Assembly: GCA_037892935.1 (NCBI GenBank)
Contig: JAYXKI010000018.1
Coordinates: 930,001-994,000 of the forward strand
Source: Phlebopus portentosus
Taxonomy: Eukaryota; Basidiomycota; Agaricomycetes; Boletales; Boletinellaceae
DNA: 64,000 nucleotides
Reading direction: 5' to 3'
Shown here: piece by piece, positions 11,091-20,705 of the stretch
Numbering within the stretch: position 1 is the first letter of the stretch
How the letters are laid out: each line of letters starts with the position of its first letter
Program-made: the position numbers and the translations under genes
Notes under the pieces: generated by a model
Told to the model about the DNA's origin: nothing
The model's database searches: none
What the model saw: the letters and a program-made list of their open reading frames with translations, nothing else

Positions 11091-11529
11091 GCGGCGAGCC
11101 AAACGACGCAAACGGCGTCGGCTCGCGGTCTTCGGCGACCATGAAGCGCCCTTGGGCCGAAAAAAAATATTAAAAAAATAGGAAAAATATAAAAGTACAA
11201 AAATATTGTATTTTTCTTTTTCTTGTGTACTATAGTGGCTTGTAATAACAAGCCGAATGTTTTTCTTGTGAGGATGGTTCTTTGTGAGATCAGGGAATGT
11301 AAGATTGAGATGGGCTGGAGTGAAATAGGGAGGATAGGCGCCCTAAAAATAGCGCCGGGGCCGAAAGACTGACTTGAGTAAGGTGAAAATGTGGGAGGGG
11401 GTGACTCGGCGTCTCGCCGCAGTCGTTTGGGTGATGATTGGAGAGAGTGAAGATAGCAGCGGGTCCGAATAGGTGACTTAGGGAATGTGTATATAAGGGA
11501 GAGGGTGATTATGAGGCTTCGGCGGATCT
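11091..11529. other. convergent 3' spacer with AT-rich presumed terminator
   Basis: This is the gap between the ends of the Zn2Cys6 gene (plus) and pol (minus). In an otherwise GC-rich element it holds a strongly A/T-rich block at 11158-11225 with A- and T-runs on both strands, suited to 3' end formation for both transcripts. It also holds a 7-bp perfect hairpin (GGCTTGT/ACAAGCC) at 11237-11254. No gene is seen. A similar A-rich block lies at the matching place of the decayed relative (41430-41490). Confidence 0.45.
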
Positions 11530-14500
11530 TCATAAGTTGGATTCGGCGTCTAGGTCATCCGCCGCGGTCTCTTGTGCTAGGTTGTCGAGTTCCGGCGTGG
11601 ATTTCTGAGTGAGGTCTTCGACTGAGTCGATGATTCGAGTGCGTGTGTGGTAGGGGATAACTCTGAATGCTGTGTAACGAAGTGCTGAAATGGCGCCGTT
11701 TGCTTCGGCGAGAATGTAGGATCCTCCTTTGGTTCGCCGCACGACAATCATGGGCCCTAGGTATTTCGGCTTTGTCTTCCTGTTCAGCTCGTTTTCTATC
11801 TGGGAGTTCCTGACCAGCACAAGTGAGCCGGGGGCGAAATTGTAATCCTTAATTGTTGCGGCGTGGGTTTTCTCGAAGTCCTGTATGGATTTGAAGCGTC
11901 CCTGGATGACAGATTCCTTGACTCGTTGGAGGTCCTCGGGTCGTTTCTGGAGTGCCCTTGCTCTCGCCGCGATGAGTTGTGCGTCGGACATCTTGGAGGT
12001 GACCGCCGGCGAGATGTACGTCTGTTCGGCGAGGTCGAAGGGGAGTACTGGTTCGACGCCGTGGGCCATAAAGTATGGGCTATAGCCTGTGCGGCGTTGG
12101 ATCGTGATTCGTTCAGCCCAAATGGCGTAGTATATATGCTGGGACCACTTGTCTGGGCTTGCGTCGGCGAGCTTCATTAGGGTTTCTCTGAGGTCCCGGT
12201 GTCGCCGCTCAATGATTCCGTTGGCTCTTGAGTTGTACGGCGAGATTCGGATGTGCTGGACGTTGTATTTGGCGAGAAGGCAGGGTAAGTCCTTGGAGAA
12301 TGAGGCGCCGTTGTCGGTTACGATCTCCTCGACTCGTCCCCATCTTGACAAAATATCTTCAAAAATGAAGCGTGCTATCGAGGTGGCGTTATCTTTGCGC
12401 AGCATTCGGAATTCGGAGTATCCGGTGAGCGAGTCTCGGGCCTGAACGATATACTTGAATCCGCCGGAGGGCGGCATTAACATCACGTCTATATGCACCC
12501 TGGAGAATAGCGGCGCGGGCGTCGGGCTTTGCGGCGTGGTATATATTTTTGTAAACTGCCTCGTTTGGCATCGGTGGCAGGTTCTGATATACCATTTGAT
12601 GTCCTGATGCATTCCTGGCCACCAAAATCGGTCTTGGATCGTTGTTCTGACAGAGAAGAAGCCTTTGTGGCCGAGTTCGTCGTGGGCAGTTCTGATAATG
12701 GAAATTCGGCGTTCCGGCGGAATAGCGAGAGCGGCGTGACCTTTGTCGTTCTTTCTGTAGAGTTCGCCGTGCTGTAGGAAGAAACGAGTGGCTCGGCGTA
12801 TGAACTGTTTGAATTGGGCGTCTGAAAGATCGGCGGGGCGGGATGGGGCGGCGAGAAATTTCTTGATACAATCGAGGTCTTTGAATCCTTTTTGGGAGGC
12901 TTTGTGATCGGGGAGTTGTACGGGTTCGCTGTTTGGGGTATAGGCCGTGTCGGAAAGGTCTTGGTTTAGGAAGGAGTATTGATGGTCGATCCATTCTTCG
13001 AAGCCTTCGTCTCGCGGCGGATCAGTTTGTGCGGCGCCGTGGCGTGATAGGCCGTCTGGGCCGAGGTGTTTGGGCGCCGGCGTATGAATGATCGTGAAAT
13101 TGAAAAGTAAGATGCCGGCGATCCATCTATTGATAGTGGCGTTGGGTTGGAGGTCTGGGTTGTTAATCATGCCTTTAATATAGCTGGCGTCGACTTCGAC
13201 GAAAAAGTGATCGATGCCGACGAGGTATATGCGCGCCTCATATAGAGCTCTGAAGAGGCCGAAGAGTTCTAGCTTCGCCTGGGAGTAGTTTCGTTCTCTG
13301 TTGTTCCAGGTTCTGGACATGAAACGGGATGGGACCCTTTCGCCATTTTCGCCGAGCTGTAACAAGATGGCGCCGTAGCCATGAACGGAGGAGTCTACAC
13401 AGAAATGAACAGGTTGTCCTGACTCGTAGTCAATAGAACGAATGGCGCCGGAGGATGCTACGGCGTGTTTTAGTAGATCCATAGATCGGCGGGCGTCTTC
13501 GTCGAATAGGAAGGGCTGGTCTTTGCAGAGTAGTTTGTTGAGACCGGCGGATAGTCTGGCGTAGTTCTTAACGAAGTGTCTCAGGACGCCGGCCGTACCT
13601 AAGAATGCCCGAACATCGTGGACATCCCGCGGTGGCGGCCAATCCATTATCGCCTTGACCCTGGATGCGTCTGGGACTCGGCCGGCGTAATTACAGGTGT
13701 GTCCTACAATGACTGCTTCTGGTGCGGCGATGATGAGTTTCTTACCCGAGACAGTGGCGCCGACTACTTTGAGGCGTTGGAGGACGCGGTTGACGTCGTT
13801 GAGATGTTCCCAGATGAAGCGGCGGATGTTCGGGTTCCCCGGAATGGTTTCGTAGTTTCCGGCGGCGAGCTCGTATCGGGATTTAGGCCCTTTTACAGGA
13901 ATATCGTCGATGTATGGGATACAGACGTGGGGTATCTCATCTTTGAGTACGAAGGTGACGTCGGCGTGCATAATTTGTTGCGAGTTGGTGTATCCCATAG
14001 GAATCGACGTGAGGCGAAACGCGCCGAGAGGTGTTTGGAATGTTGTGAGGTCGCGGGATCGTACGTCGAGCTTTCTCTGGTCGAAGGCGACGAATAGATC
14101 GAGTGTGGTGTAGCAGGCGTGGCCGCCGAAGGTCTCGGCGATGTGTTCTGTGGGGTAAGGGACGGAGGGGTCGCGTATAGAGACTTTGTTGAGTGGCTGG
14201 AGGTCGTGTACAAGCCGAAGGGATTTTCCATCCTTTTTAACGACGCAGAACCATCGGGAGCGGTAAGAGGAATTGGACGGCTCGTAGACGCCGGAGTTAA
14301 TTTTGTCTTTGATTATGCGAACCACTTCGTTGAAGATCCCCGGCGGAATAGGGATGTTTTTCATTACCCACGGCGTATGGTCGACAGTAGGAATTAGAAC
14401 CGGCGCGAAGTATTGATAGTCGAGGGAGCCCTTTTCTGTTTCGTCCCAAGCTAGGCCGTCTTCATGTTGTAGAAGGGTCCAGTAGGCGAGGTTCTTTTCT

Positions 14501-15015
14501 TCCTCACTGAGGAAGCCAGTTGGGTCGATGTCTAGGGCATCGAAGCGTTCTTGTGTAAAGCGGCGTCCTGGAATGAACTCCGGTGGATCGATAGGGAGCT
14601 TCGGTAGATCTGTGAGCGGCTGCGGGTGTGATTTGCGTATGATGCGGTAGTCCTCTGGAAGGGTCGCCGATATAGGTTTGGTTCGTTGGACGACCTTTTT
14701 GTACTTGTAGGCGTGCCCGGCCGGTTGAGCGGCCTTGGTATTAAGAGTGCTGTTGGAGCGGGGTATTCGGTTGCGTACGGGGAGTGATTCATCGTCGAAA
14801 ATAGAGTTAATGAAGAAGGCCGGATGTTTTTGGGCTTTGTTCTGGGCTGTGAAACCCTTTTCGGCGGATCGATCAGAAAATGAGGTGGAGATATCTATAG
14901 TGCGGGGACTGAAGGCGATATTTACAGTCGCCGGGCCGTGGTGGAGCACATATGCGTCGGGTATGGTTGGGGGTATATGCTGCATATGTTCCGGCGGACG
15001 CCGCTGGGACGTCAT
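11530..15015 (-). CDS. pol: Ty3/gypsy Pol: reverse transcriptase, RNase H, integrase
   Basis: An uninterrupted frame of 1161 residues begins with an ATG at 15015. The RT carries the catalytic box as YIDD (about 13895-13910), after VHDLQPLNK and before PVKGP. RNase H begins around FCVDSSVHGYGAIL (about 13370-13410). The integrase follows, with an HHCC zinc domain (HDELGHKG...CHRCQTRQ, about 12560-12690). Its core acidic residues are in VHIDVMLM (near 12490), VTDNGASF (near 12310) and GIIERRHRD (near 12210). A GPY/F-like segment (YLGPMIVVRR) follows; I see no chromodomain. The ATG overlaps the gag stop as ATGA, and pol's own frame has a TAG two codons earlier. Reinitiation after gag therefore fits better than frameshifting. 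All visible catalytic residues are present, so it may be active. Confidence 0.95.
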   Translation of the reverse strand: MTSQRRPPEHMQHIPPTIPDAYVLHHGPATVNIAFSPRTIDISTSFSDRSAEKGFTAQNKAQKHPAFFINSIFDDESLPVRNRIPRSNSTLNTKAAQPAGHAYKYKKVVQRTKPISATLPEDYRIIRKSHPQPLTDLPKLPIDPPEFIPGRRFTQERFDALDIDPTGFLSEEEKNLAYWTLLQHEDGLAWDETEKGSLDYQYFAPVLIPTVDHTPWVMKNIPIPPGIFNEVVRIIKDKINSGVYEPSNSSYRSRWFCVVKKDGKSLRLVHDLQPLNKVSIRDPSVPYPTEHIAETFGGHACYTTLDLFVAFDQRKLDVRSRDLTTFQTPLGAFRLTSIPMGYTNSQQIMHADVTFVLKDEIPHVCIPYIDDIPVKGPKSRYELAAGNYETIPGNPNIRRFIWEHLNDVNRVLQRLKVVGATVSGKKLIIAAPEAVIVGHTCNYAGRVPDASRVKAIMDWPPPRDVHDVRAFLGTAGVLRHFVKNYARLSAGLNKLLCKDQPFLFDEDARRSMDLLKHAVASSGAIRSIDYESGQPVHFCVDSSVHGYGAILLQLGENGERVPSRFMSRTWNNRERNYSQAKLELFGLFRALYEARIYLVGIDHFFVEVDASYIKGMINNPDLQPNATINRWIAGILLFNFTIIHTPAPKHLGPDGLSRHGAAQTDPPRDEGFEEWIDHQYSFLNQDLSDTAYTPNSEPVQLPDHKASQKGFKDLDCIKKFLAAPSRPADLSDAQFKQFIRRATRFFLQHGELYRKNDKGHAALAIPPERRISIIRTAHDELGHKGFFSVRTTIQDRFWWPGMHQDIKWYIRTCHRCQTRQFTKIYTTPQSPTPAPLFSRVHIDVMLMPPSGGFKYIVQARDSLTGYSEFRMLRKDNATSIARFIFEDILSRWGRVEEIVTDNGASFSKDLPCLLAKYNVQHIRISPYNSRANGIIERRHRDLRETLMKLADASPDKWSQHIYYAIWAERITIQRRTGYSPYFMAHGVEPVLPFDLAEQTYISPAVTSKMSDAQLIAARARALQKRPEDLQRVKESVIQGRFKSIQDFEKTHAATIKDYNFAPGSLVLVRNSQIENELNRKTKPKYLGPMIVVRRTKGGSYILAEANGAISALRYTAFRVIPYHTRTRIIDSVEDLTQKSTPELDNLAQETAADDLDAESNL

Positions 15016-17471
15016 TGTCTAGGGGGGTGCTGTTTTTCTGTCCCGGCGCCGCGCTGAATCGTCGGGATCGACATGGTTTCGTTCGTATCGGGATGAGTAA
15101 GGTATAGCATCTGTTCGCCGTCGGCCTCGTCTATGACCTGCGCCCTAGTGTGTACGAAAAACGGCCGGCCTAATAGTAACTGAAAGGGGGCCTTTTCGAC
15201 GACCTGGACTTGGACAACAATAGAGAAGGCACCTATGGTGAGTCTGACGCGAGGGATGAGTCCCGCCGAGCGTGAGGTTTGTCTATCGGCGGTTTCTACT
15301 GTGATTGCTTGGCTCATTATCGTCGGGGACCCGAGGTCCTTCCATACCTCTTTTGGCACGGCGATAAATGTCGACCCCGAGTCGAGCAAACCTTTTACTT
15401 CGAATTTACCATCGAGCCAGACCTCGATTTCGCGGAGGGGAATGTTCGGCGGGGCGACGGAAGGATCTTCGTTGCTGAAGTTAACCGGCGAGGTGGGCCT
15501 CGGGATTGAGGCGTACATTGCCATCTCGTGATCAGGATTTTCCCTAATTAGTTCTCGGCGCCCCGTGACGAATTCTTTACACTTCTTTCTGATTTCGGGA
15601 GAGGCGGCGAGCAGGCTTCGGATCGGCAGGGTGACTTCCGAGTCCAGAATCTTGTCGAAAATGTTCGATACCGCGGCGTCATCGTATGCTGGTACGGTGG
15701 TTCGGTATTGTGGCTTCGGATCCGCCGCATCGTCCCTGTGCGGCGCCGAGGGCGTCAGCGGCGGGGCCGGGCGTTGTCCGGGTGGTTTCCCCTTCTTGCT
15801 GTTATCTCCCCATTTCGGGTTGGGGTCTCGAGGCGGCTTTCTGGTGGGGATTTCGATTCCGTCGAAAACTTCTCTGGGGCCTGGCCGTCTTCCGGCGGCG
15901 GCGAAGGCATTCTGCGGTTGTTCGGGGGATTCTTCTTGTTCAAAAAGGAGCGCGACTCCGTCGCAGGTATCGTCGTCTGGGGGGTCTTCTGGGGTGATAG
16001 CCTCGAAGTAGTTCGATTCCTGGATTCGCGGCGGCAGGCCGTTCGGCGGATTTGTATTGTAGGCTAAGGGAGGCGGTGCCCGGTTGAGGCCCTGGTACAT
16101 AGATTCCTGTGATGGAGGGTGTGACTGATACATGGATTGTTGAGTCGGCGGTTGTCCCTGATATGTAGGATCCTGCCTCGGCGGAGCAATCCTTGGCGGC
16201 GTGTCGGATACGGGCTGAATGGGGAGCTGGACGCCAACTGGTGCGTAGTTTGGATTCTCTATGAAGAGCTTATTGATCCTGTCCAGTACTGACATCCCCG
16301 GTTCTCCCTGAGGGAGTCGGCCATTGGAGGGGTACAAGTACCCTTTGGCGTTGGCGAGCATGATTCCCCTCTGGATCAGGGAGATCTTGGTGGGACAGTC
16401 GCGGGTAGAGTGCGTTACACTGGCGCATACGGTGCATTTTCCGTTAGATCTGGCTTGTCGGGGCTGTGGTGGGGCTCCTGCAGTTGGCGGCGGAGCGCGG
16501 CGGTTTGACTTCTCGGTGGCTTCACGGAGGGCGCGCATTTCCTGGATTAGGAGGGACACCCATGGTTCTTCTTGCTTGACCTGGGGTTGGTTGATGACTC
16601 CGTAGGCCGGAGCACCGGGTTGCGGCGGCGGCGTGTACGTCGTAACTTGTGTATAGGTGGGCATGGCCGCTGTCGCCGCATACATCAGTGGTTGGTCGGC
16701 GGTTGTGAGGCGGCCGCCGGTTAGGATGCGTTCTAGTTCTCTTACAACTGTGTCGATGTCCCAGGGCACGCCGGTAGGGTGGTCGTGCTTGACAAACCGC
16801 AAATTAAGATCCAGCTCTCTGTTTAGCGTCGGGTGGAGGCCTTCTCTGAACATACGCTTCTGTTCGAACTCTGATAGCATGCCGGCGTCGATAAGATACG
16901 AGGAGACGGTGATAAAGTTCCTATAGTATTCGCCGAGGGCGGCGGTGTTCAGCATAATTTGGTTGCGGCTTATGTTAATAAGGTTGTGGAGGTCGCCGAG
17001 TGTGTACTGGGTCGTAGCGTTTGGGTAGTACTTTAGGATAGCGTCTTTGAATGCCATAAAGTCGTTTCCTCTCATTTCGGGCCTTTTGCACCATAGCTGA
17101 TCGTCTTTAGCGTCGGCGTAGCATCTTGCCCAAGCGATCATTTGTGCATCTGTTAGGCCGGCGCTTCGTCCAAATAGCCGGACTCTGTTAAAGAAGATGG
17201 GGATTTCCGCGGGGTCGCCGGAGGCGTTGAACTTCGGCGCGCGGCGGTCTCCCGGGTAGGGCATTGTAGCTCCTGGCACTGGTGGATTGGGACCACTTAA
17301 TGGATGGGTATCTGGGTCACTGAGGTCTGGGAGAGGGGGAAAGGCGCCCGCGGGGGGTGGTGCTGGTGCGGCATAGGCTGGTGCGGCAGGGGACGGCTGT
17401 TGGGGGGGCGGCGGGGTCGATCCTGAGGCTGCGGGGGGCGCAGCGGGAATGCCGGTATGGGTGCTGGTCAT
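15012..17471 (-). CDS. gag: Gag-protease polyprotein
   Basis: From the first in-frame ATG (17471) the product is 819 residues. A proline-rich start leads into a capsid-like region (from about 17240, RRAPKFNASGDPAEIPIFFN). A zinc knuckle CTVCASVTHSTRDC (CX2CX4HX4C, about 16395-16436) follows. At the C-terminus is a retropepsin with LLDSGSTFIAVP (near 15372-15400) and LLGRPFF (near 15160-15180). The protease is thus fused to Gag, with pol in a separate frame. The stop TGA (15014-15012) overlaps the pol ATG. The same frame stays open without any ATG for 285 more codons, up to 18326 inside the LTR and across the primer-binding site, so the true start could be upstream and non-ATG. Confidence 0.88.
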   Translation of the reverse strand: MTSTHTGIPAAPPAASGSTPPPPQQPSPAAPAYAAPAPPPAGAFPPLPDLSDPDTHPLSGPNPPVPGATMPYPGDRRAPKFNASGDPAEIPIFFNRVRLFGRSAGLTDAQMIAWARCYADAKDDQLWCKRPEMRGNDFMAFKDAILKYYPNATTQYTLGDLHNLINISRNQIMLNTAALGEYYRNFITVSSYLIDAGMLSEFEQKRMFREGLHPTLNRELDLNLRFVKHDHPTGVPWDIDTVVRELERILTGGRLTTADQPLMYAATAAMPTYTQVTTYTPPPQPGAPAYGVINQPQVKQEEPWVSLLIQEMRALREATEKSNRRAPPPTAGAPPQPRQARSNGKCTVCASVTHSTRDCPTKISLIQRGIMLANAKGYLYPSNGRLPQGEPGMSVLDRINKLFIENPNYAPVGVQLPIQPVSDTPPRIAPPRQDPTYQGQPPTQQSMYQSHPPSQESMYQGLNRAPPPLAYNTNPPNGLPPRIQESNYFEAITPEDPPDDDTCDGVALLFEQEESPEQPQNAFAAAGRRPGPREVFDGIEIPTRKPPRDPNPKWGDNSKKGKPPGQRPAPPLTPSAPHRDDAADPKPQYRTTVPAYDDAAVSNIFDKILDSEVTLPIRSLLAASPEIRKKCKEFVTGRRELIRENPDHEMAMYASIPRPTSPVNFSNEDPSVAPPNIPLREIEVWLDGKFEVKGLLDSGSTFIAVPKEVWKDLGSPTIMSQAITVETADRQTSRSAGLIPRVRLTIGAFSIVVQVQVVEKAPFQLLLGRPFFVHTRAQVIDEADGEQMLYLTHPDTNETMSIPTIQRGAGTEKQHPPRQ

Positions 17472-18249
17472 TGTTGGTATCGAGGCCGTCTTAGGAGGTG
17501 TACTGGGGGTGGGTGGTTGGGCGTTGTCAATTGGGGAGAGCCGCGGCCTCTGAGCTGGGGTCGGCGGCGTAAGAGGGGGGGGTGGGGAGAGCCTCGCCGA
17601 TCGCTCTTCTTCGACGGGGGATAGTGGAGAGTCGGGGGTGATTGCGTGGCCGTGTACGAGGGAGTCGGGGACGTAAAGGTCGTCGTCCTCCTGTTCTTCT
17701 GCGGCGGGGTATAACTGTAGGCCGGTGCGGCGGTGGATATCTGGGGGGTTGTCTATGTCGGAGAAGAGGTCTGTTTCGATGGGACCGGTGGCTGGAGGTT
17801 CCTGGAGGGATATTGACAGGTCCTCGATGCCGCCGGGGACACGAACGTGAGTACTGGGGCGAATTTCAGATTCGCGGAGTTCTTTAGGAACGTGGATGAA
17901 ACGAGGGGGAATTATAGGCGATATAGGGCGTGCGGCGGCGATGCTTGCGCTTTCGCCAGGCGGTGGGTTGCGTGTAAAAGGAGTAATAGATGCTCTTCTG
18001 GGACGCCGGGTGGGTGGGTCATCTGCGGCGATGGACGCACATCGTCGGTTTGGCGCGGACGGAGATCTGGGTGCGGTGGGACGGGGTTCTTCTGTTCGGC
18101 CTCTTGTAAAGAGTGTGGAATAATGGTATGGTTGGCCGGCGGTTGTAGCTGAGGCTGTTTGACTGTTTTCCGCCCTTCTTTGCAGCCTTAGTGAGTATCG
18201 CGTGCCCTTGGAAGGGCCTGAGATCGGTTGGAACGACACCTTTTTACCT
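17472..18249 (-). other. retroelement leader containing an ATG-less in-frame extension of gag
   Basis: This lies between the PBS and the first gag ATG. It is open in the gag frame throughout, with no in-frame ATG. The predicted peptide is rich in Pro, Ser, Arg and acidic runs (EEQEDDDLY) and looks protein-like rather than random. It could be translated from a near-cognate start, or it could be an untranslated leader kept open by high GC. Confidence 0.4.
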
Positions 18250-18267
18250 CCCTCGCAGTGGGCTCCA
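18250..18267 (-). promoter_or_regulatory. primer-binding site, tRNA 3'-end type (tRNA-Cys-like)
   Basis: In element sense, four bases after the 5' LTR (CTACA-TTT...), the sequence TGGAGCCCACTGCGAGGG begins with TGG. It is complementary to a tRNA 3' end reading ...AGTGGGCTCCA. A U at the discriminator position before CCA is typical of eukaryotic tRNA-Cys, so that tRNA is the likely primer (inference). The site lies in the open gag frame. Confidence 0.7.
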
Positions 18268-18270
18268 AAA

Positions 18271-19982
18271 TGTAGACTATCAGACTCTCCTAGATAGGGA
18301 CAAAGGCGGCGGCGGCGTTCGACCACAGGGAGGCGATGTCAAAGGTGTCGAGAGGAAAAAGGGGAGGTCCTACCAGATCTACAGACTACCTACAGGCTTT
18401 CAGAAGCGACACTCAGCTCAGATGTACAAGGATCTGGCCGTTAGGCAGATCCGCCGCGCCTTCGAATAACTCGCCGCGGCGATCCGGGCCTCGGCGACTG
18501 TATAGGGATTGCCGAGTCCGACTGAACCGGCGAAGGGGTCGCAGCGGCGGACTGGGTGCGGGGCCGGCGGAGGTTCGCACCAGTGCAATTCCGCCTGGTA
18601 GTCGGGGAGATGACGTCGGAACGACACAGAGAAGATGCGGGAGAGAGAGAGTCGACACCACTTAAAAGGGGAGTAGTGTCGGCGGTGGAACGACGCGGAG
18701 GCGGCGGAGGCGGCGAGAAGTGGGAGACTGGACTCAGTCGAAAAGGGGTGCCGGCGCCGACGGTAGCGGTGAACACAAGAAGAGTGACAGCTGCGTCGAG
18801 GCGTCGACGAAGTATAACAGATGCCTAGAAGAGTGACGGCTGCGTCGAGGCGTTGAGGAAGAATCACAAATGTTCAGGGGCCGAGCGGCGGCGGAGGCTA
18901 GAGAGAGAGGGACGGCGATGCAGATATGAGTGGGAAGTCCCCGGAGCGATTACTAGACGAGTGACAGCTGCGCAGAGGGGGGACGACCAGGGCGGCGAAT
19001 GAGCTCGGCGGCTTCTATCCTGTGAGATCCGGGGCCACGCCATCAGGACGGGATCGGCGAGGGCACGTGACCGGGAGTTCGCCCGATCCGGCTGTCTGGT
19101 TCTCTGTGTATACTGGTTTCTTGAAGGAGGCTTCTTTACTTGTGGTTGGTCTCTGGTAGCTGCGTTCTAGAGTGTATATCTGCTACTTTTTTAGGATAGA
19201 TACATGCTCTCTATATATACTATGAGTCCTTGATAAGAAATATCACTTAAAGCGGCGGGCGGCGAGGCGTGACAGGCGCGCCGCGACGGCGGGGGCCACT
19301 GCCGAGATGCGCCGCCAAGCCACCAAGACCTAGGGGCGCCCCAATCGGAACGGCGGAGTGCTGGTACATCGTGTCGAATGTCGGGGCCGTTCGGATCGGT
19401 CAGGGCCCGCTCTATATGGATCTGAAACGCCAAGGGGTCAAATAAAACTAAAAGGGGGAATATACGGATGGCCGCCGGGTGCGCTACCGCACTCGGCGTA
19501 CAATGTGGGATGATAAGAATATGAAACAATCAACGAAATGGACCTGAGATTGGCTATCGTTCACCCAGCCGGCGCGGCGGCGGGCATACACCTCCGCGAT
19601 GGTGCGATATACATCCGCCGCAGCGTGTCCGGCCGCCGTGCAAGCACTTCCGAAGCCCGGAGTCACCGGATTCGGCAGAACCGGTCTTGAGAGAGGCTGG
19701 AGAAGGGGAGCTAGGATTTGGTCGAAGGGAGGACAAGGTGATCATAAGATAGGAGTGGAGGCGTTGCCGCCGGTTCGTATGGTCGGCGGCGGCGGCGGCG
19801 TGGGTGCTGTTCCTAGGCCGCCGAAGGTCCGGCAGCCGCTGAGCAGGCTGTATTATGGGTAACGGCGGCGAAGGCTGGTTTGCTGACAATAGTACACGGG
19901 GTGTCCTGGGTATGGCATAGGGGAGTACCGCCCTTACAGGCCTGTGCCGCTGGACCGGTACAGGTTAGTGCGGCGCACTACA
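18271..19982 (-). repeat. LTR of the 14.5-kb element (5' LTR in element sense)
   Basis: This is the partner of 5516-7227, equal in length at 1712 bp. It starts (plus strand) TGTAGACTATCAG and ends GCGCACTACA, followed by the ACGT target duplication. The promoter TATA-like run is at about 19207-19220. Several CpG sites present in the other LTR are TpG or CpA here and vice versa, so each copy has decayed separately since insertion. Confidence 0.93.
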
Positions 19983-19986
19983 ACGT

Positions 19987-20705
19987 GTTCTGAACTGTTT
20001 CGCCCAGTTTCGCTTGTAACCCAGTTACTCTGCGTGCCGCTTGCATTTGGTCTCGCAACACCTTCTCTTCTCCATTGTCATCGGGAAAGGACACCATATC
20101 ACCCCTTTCCTCTTGACTTTCCACTCTCCACTTCCTCAAGACCAGCCTGGTGCTATTTCGCATCATTTCGATCGGAAACGGTCAGTTTCATCGTCCCACA
20201 CATATCCTTCGATTCTCTCAGTCCCCTTCCATCATCGTTTTGCACCTCCATCCCTCGCATCACATTTCAACATACTCAGCAATTATCCTTCATCTATCGT
20301 ATCGCATTTCGAATCATTACGCCGCGTTCCGACACTTAAGACTACGAGTGAGATCGACTGCAGTCACTTACCAGTGTGTTAGCACAGTCGATTAGTCACG
20401 TTCGGGTTGGTGGTTCAACTAGCGTAGCTTAGTTAGTTTAGTTCTTGTGCCTTGGGTTAGTCGGCTTTAGTCCAGAGCTCGCAGCTGAGCCGGAGAGTCG
20501 ATTTAGCCTTTGCACCGCCACCATCGATCTCGGGAGAAGCCTACCCTCGGAATTCCTCCTCAAGCGCTTCCCTCATATCCCCGGTTCTCACCAAGCCCTT
20601 CCATTGTCTATCCCTATTTCCCTCCACTCCTTCGTGCCCTTAGCTCGGGTGTAATTCTCTGCTGACTGTTTGAAGGTATTCTAGGGCAGCCCCTCGAACT
20701 ATACA
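19987..20705 (+). repeat. LTR-X, right copy, 3' part
   Basis: This continues the LTR interrupted at 5515 and matches the reverse complement of 711 down to 1. The left copy ends at the window edge in TCGAA, so the exact end here is a guess: CTATACA at 20699-20705 gives a canonical CA end. Total length with 4644-5515 is about 1.59 kb. Confidence 0.7.

Larger units (their letters stand above)
5516..19982 (-). mobile_element. 14.5-kb Ty3/gypsy LTR retrotransposon with two accessory genes
   Basis: This complete element lies on the minus strand. It has two 1712-bp LTRs (5516-7227 and 18271-19982) with TG...CA ends, a 4-bp TSD, a PBS next to the right LTR, and a purine tract (AGAAGGAGA) next to the left LTR. 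Gag-protease (15012-17471) and RT-RNase H-integrase (11530-15015) are open. Integrase lies after RNase H, which gives the Ty3/gypsy order. About 4.3 kb between pol and the 3' LTR holds a sense ORF (7353-8300) and an antisense spliced Zn2Cys6 gene (9441-11090). The element is GC- and CpG-rich, unlike the AT-rich relics around it, so it is a recent arrival. Confidence 0.93.

Noticed and set aside
15012..15030. -1 frameshift at CCCCCCT to make Gag-Pol
   Set aside because: The heptamer is in frame for slippage, but the first -1 codon is TAG, so it cannot lead into pol.
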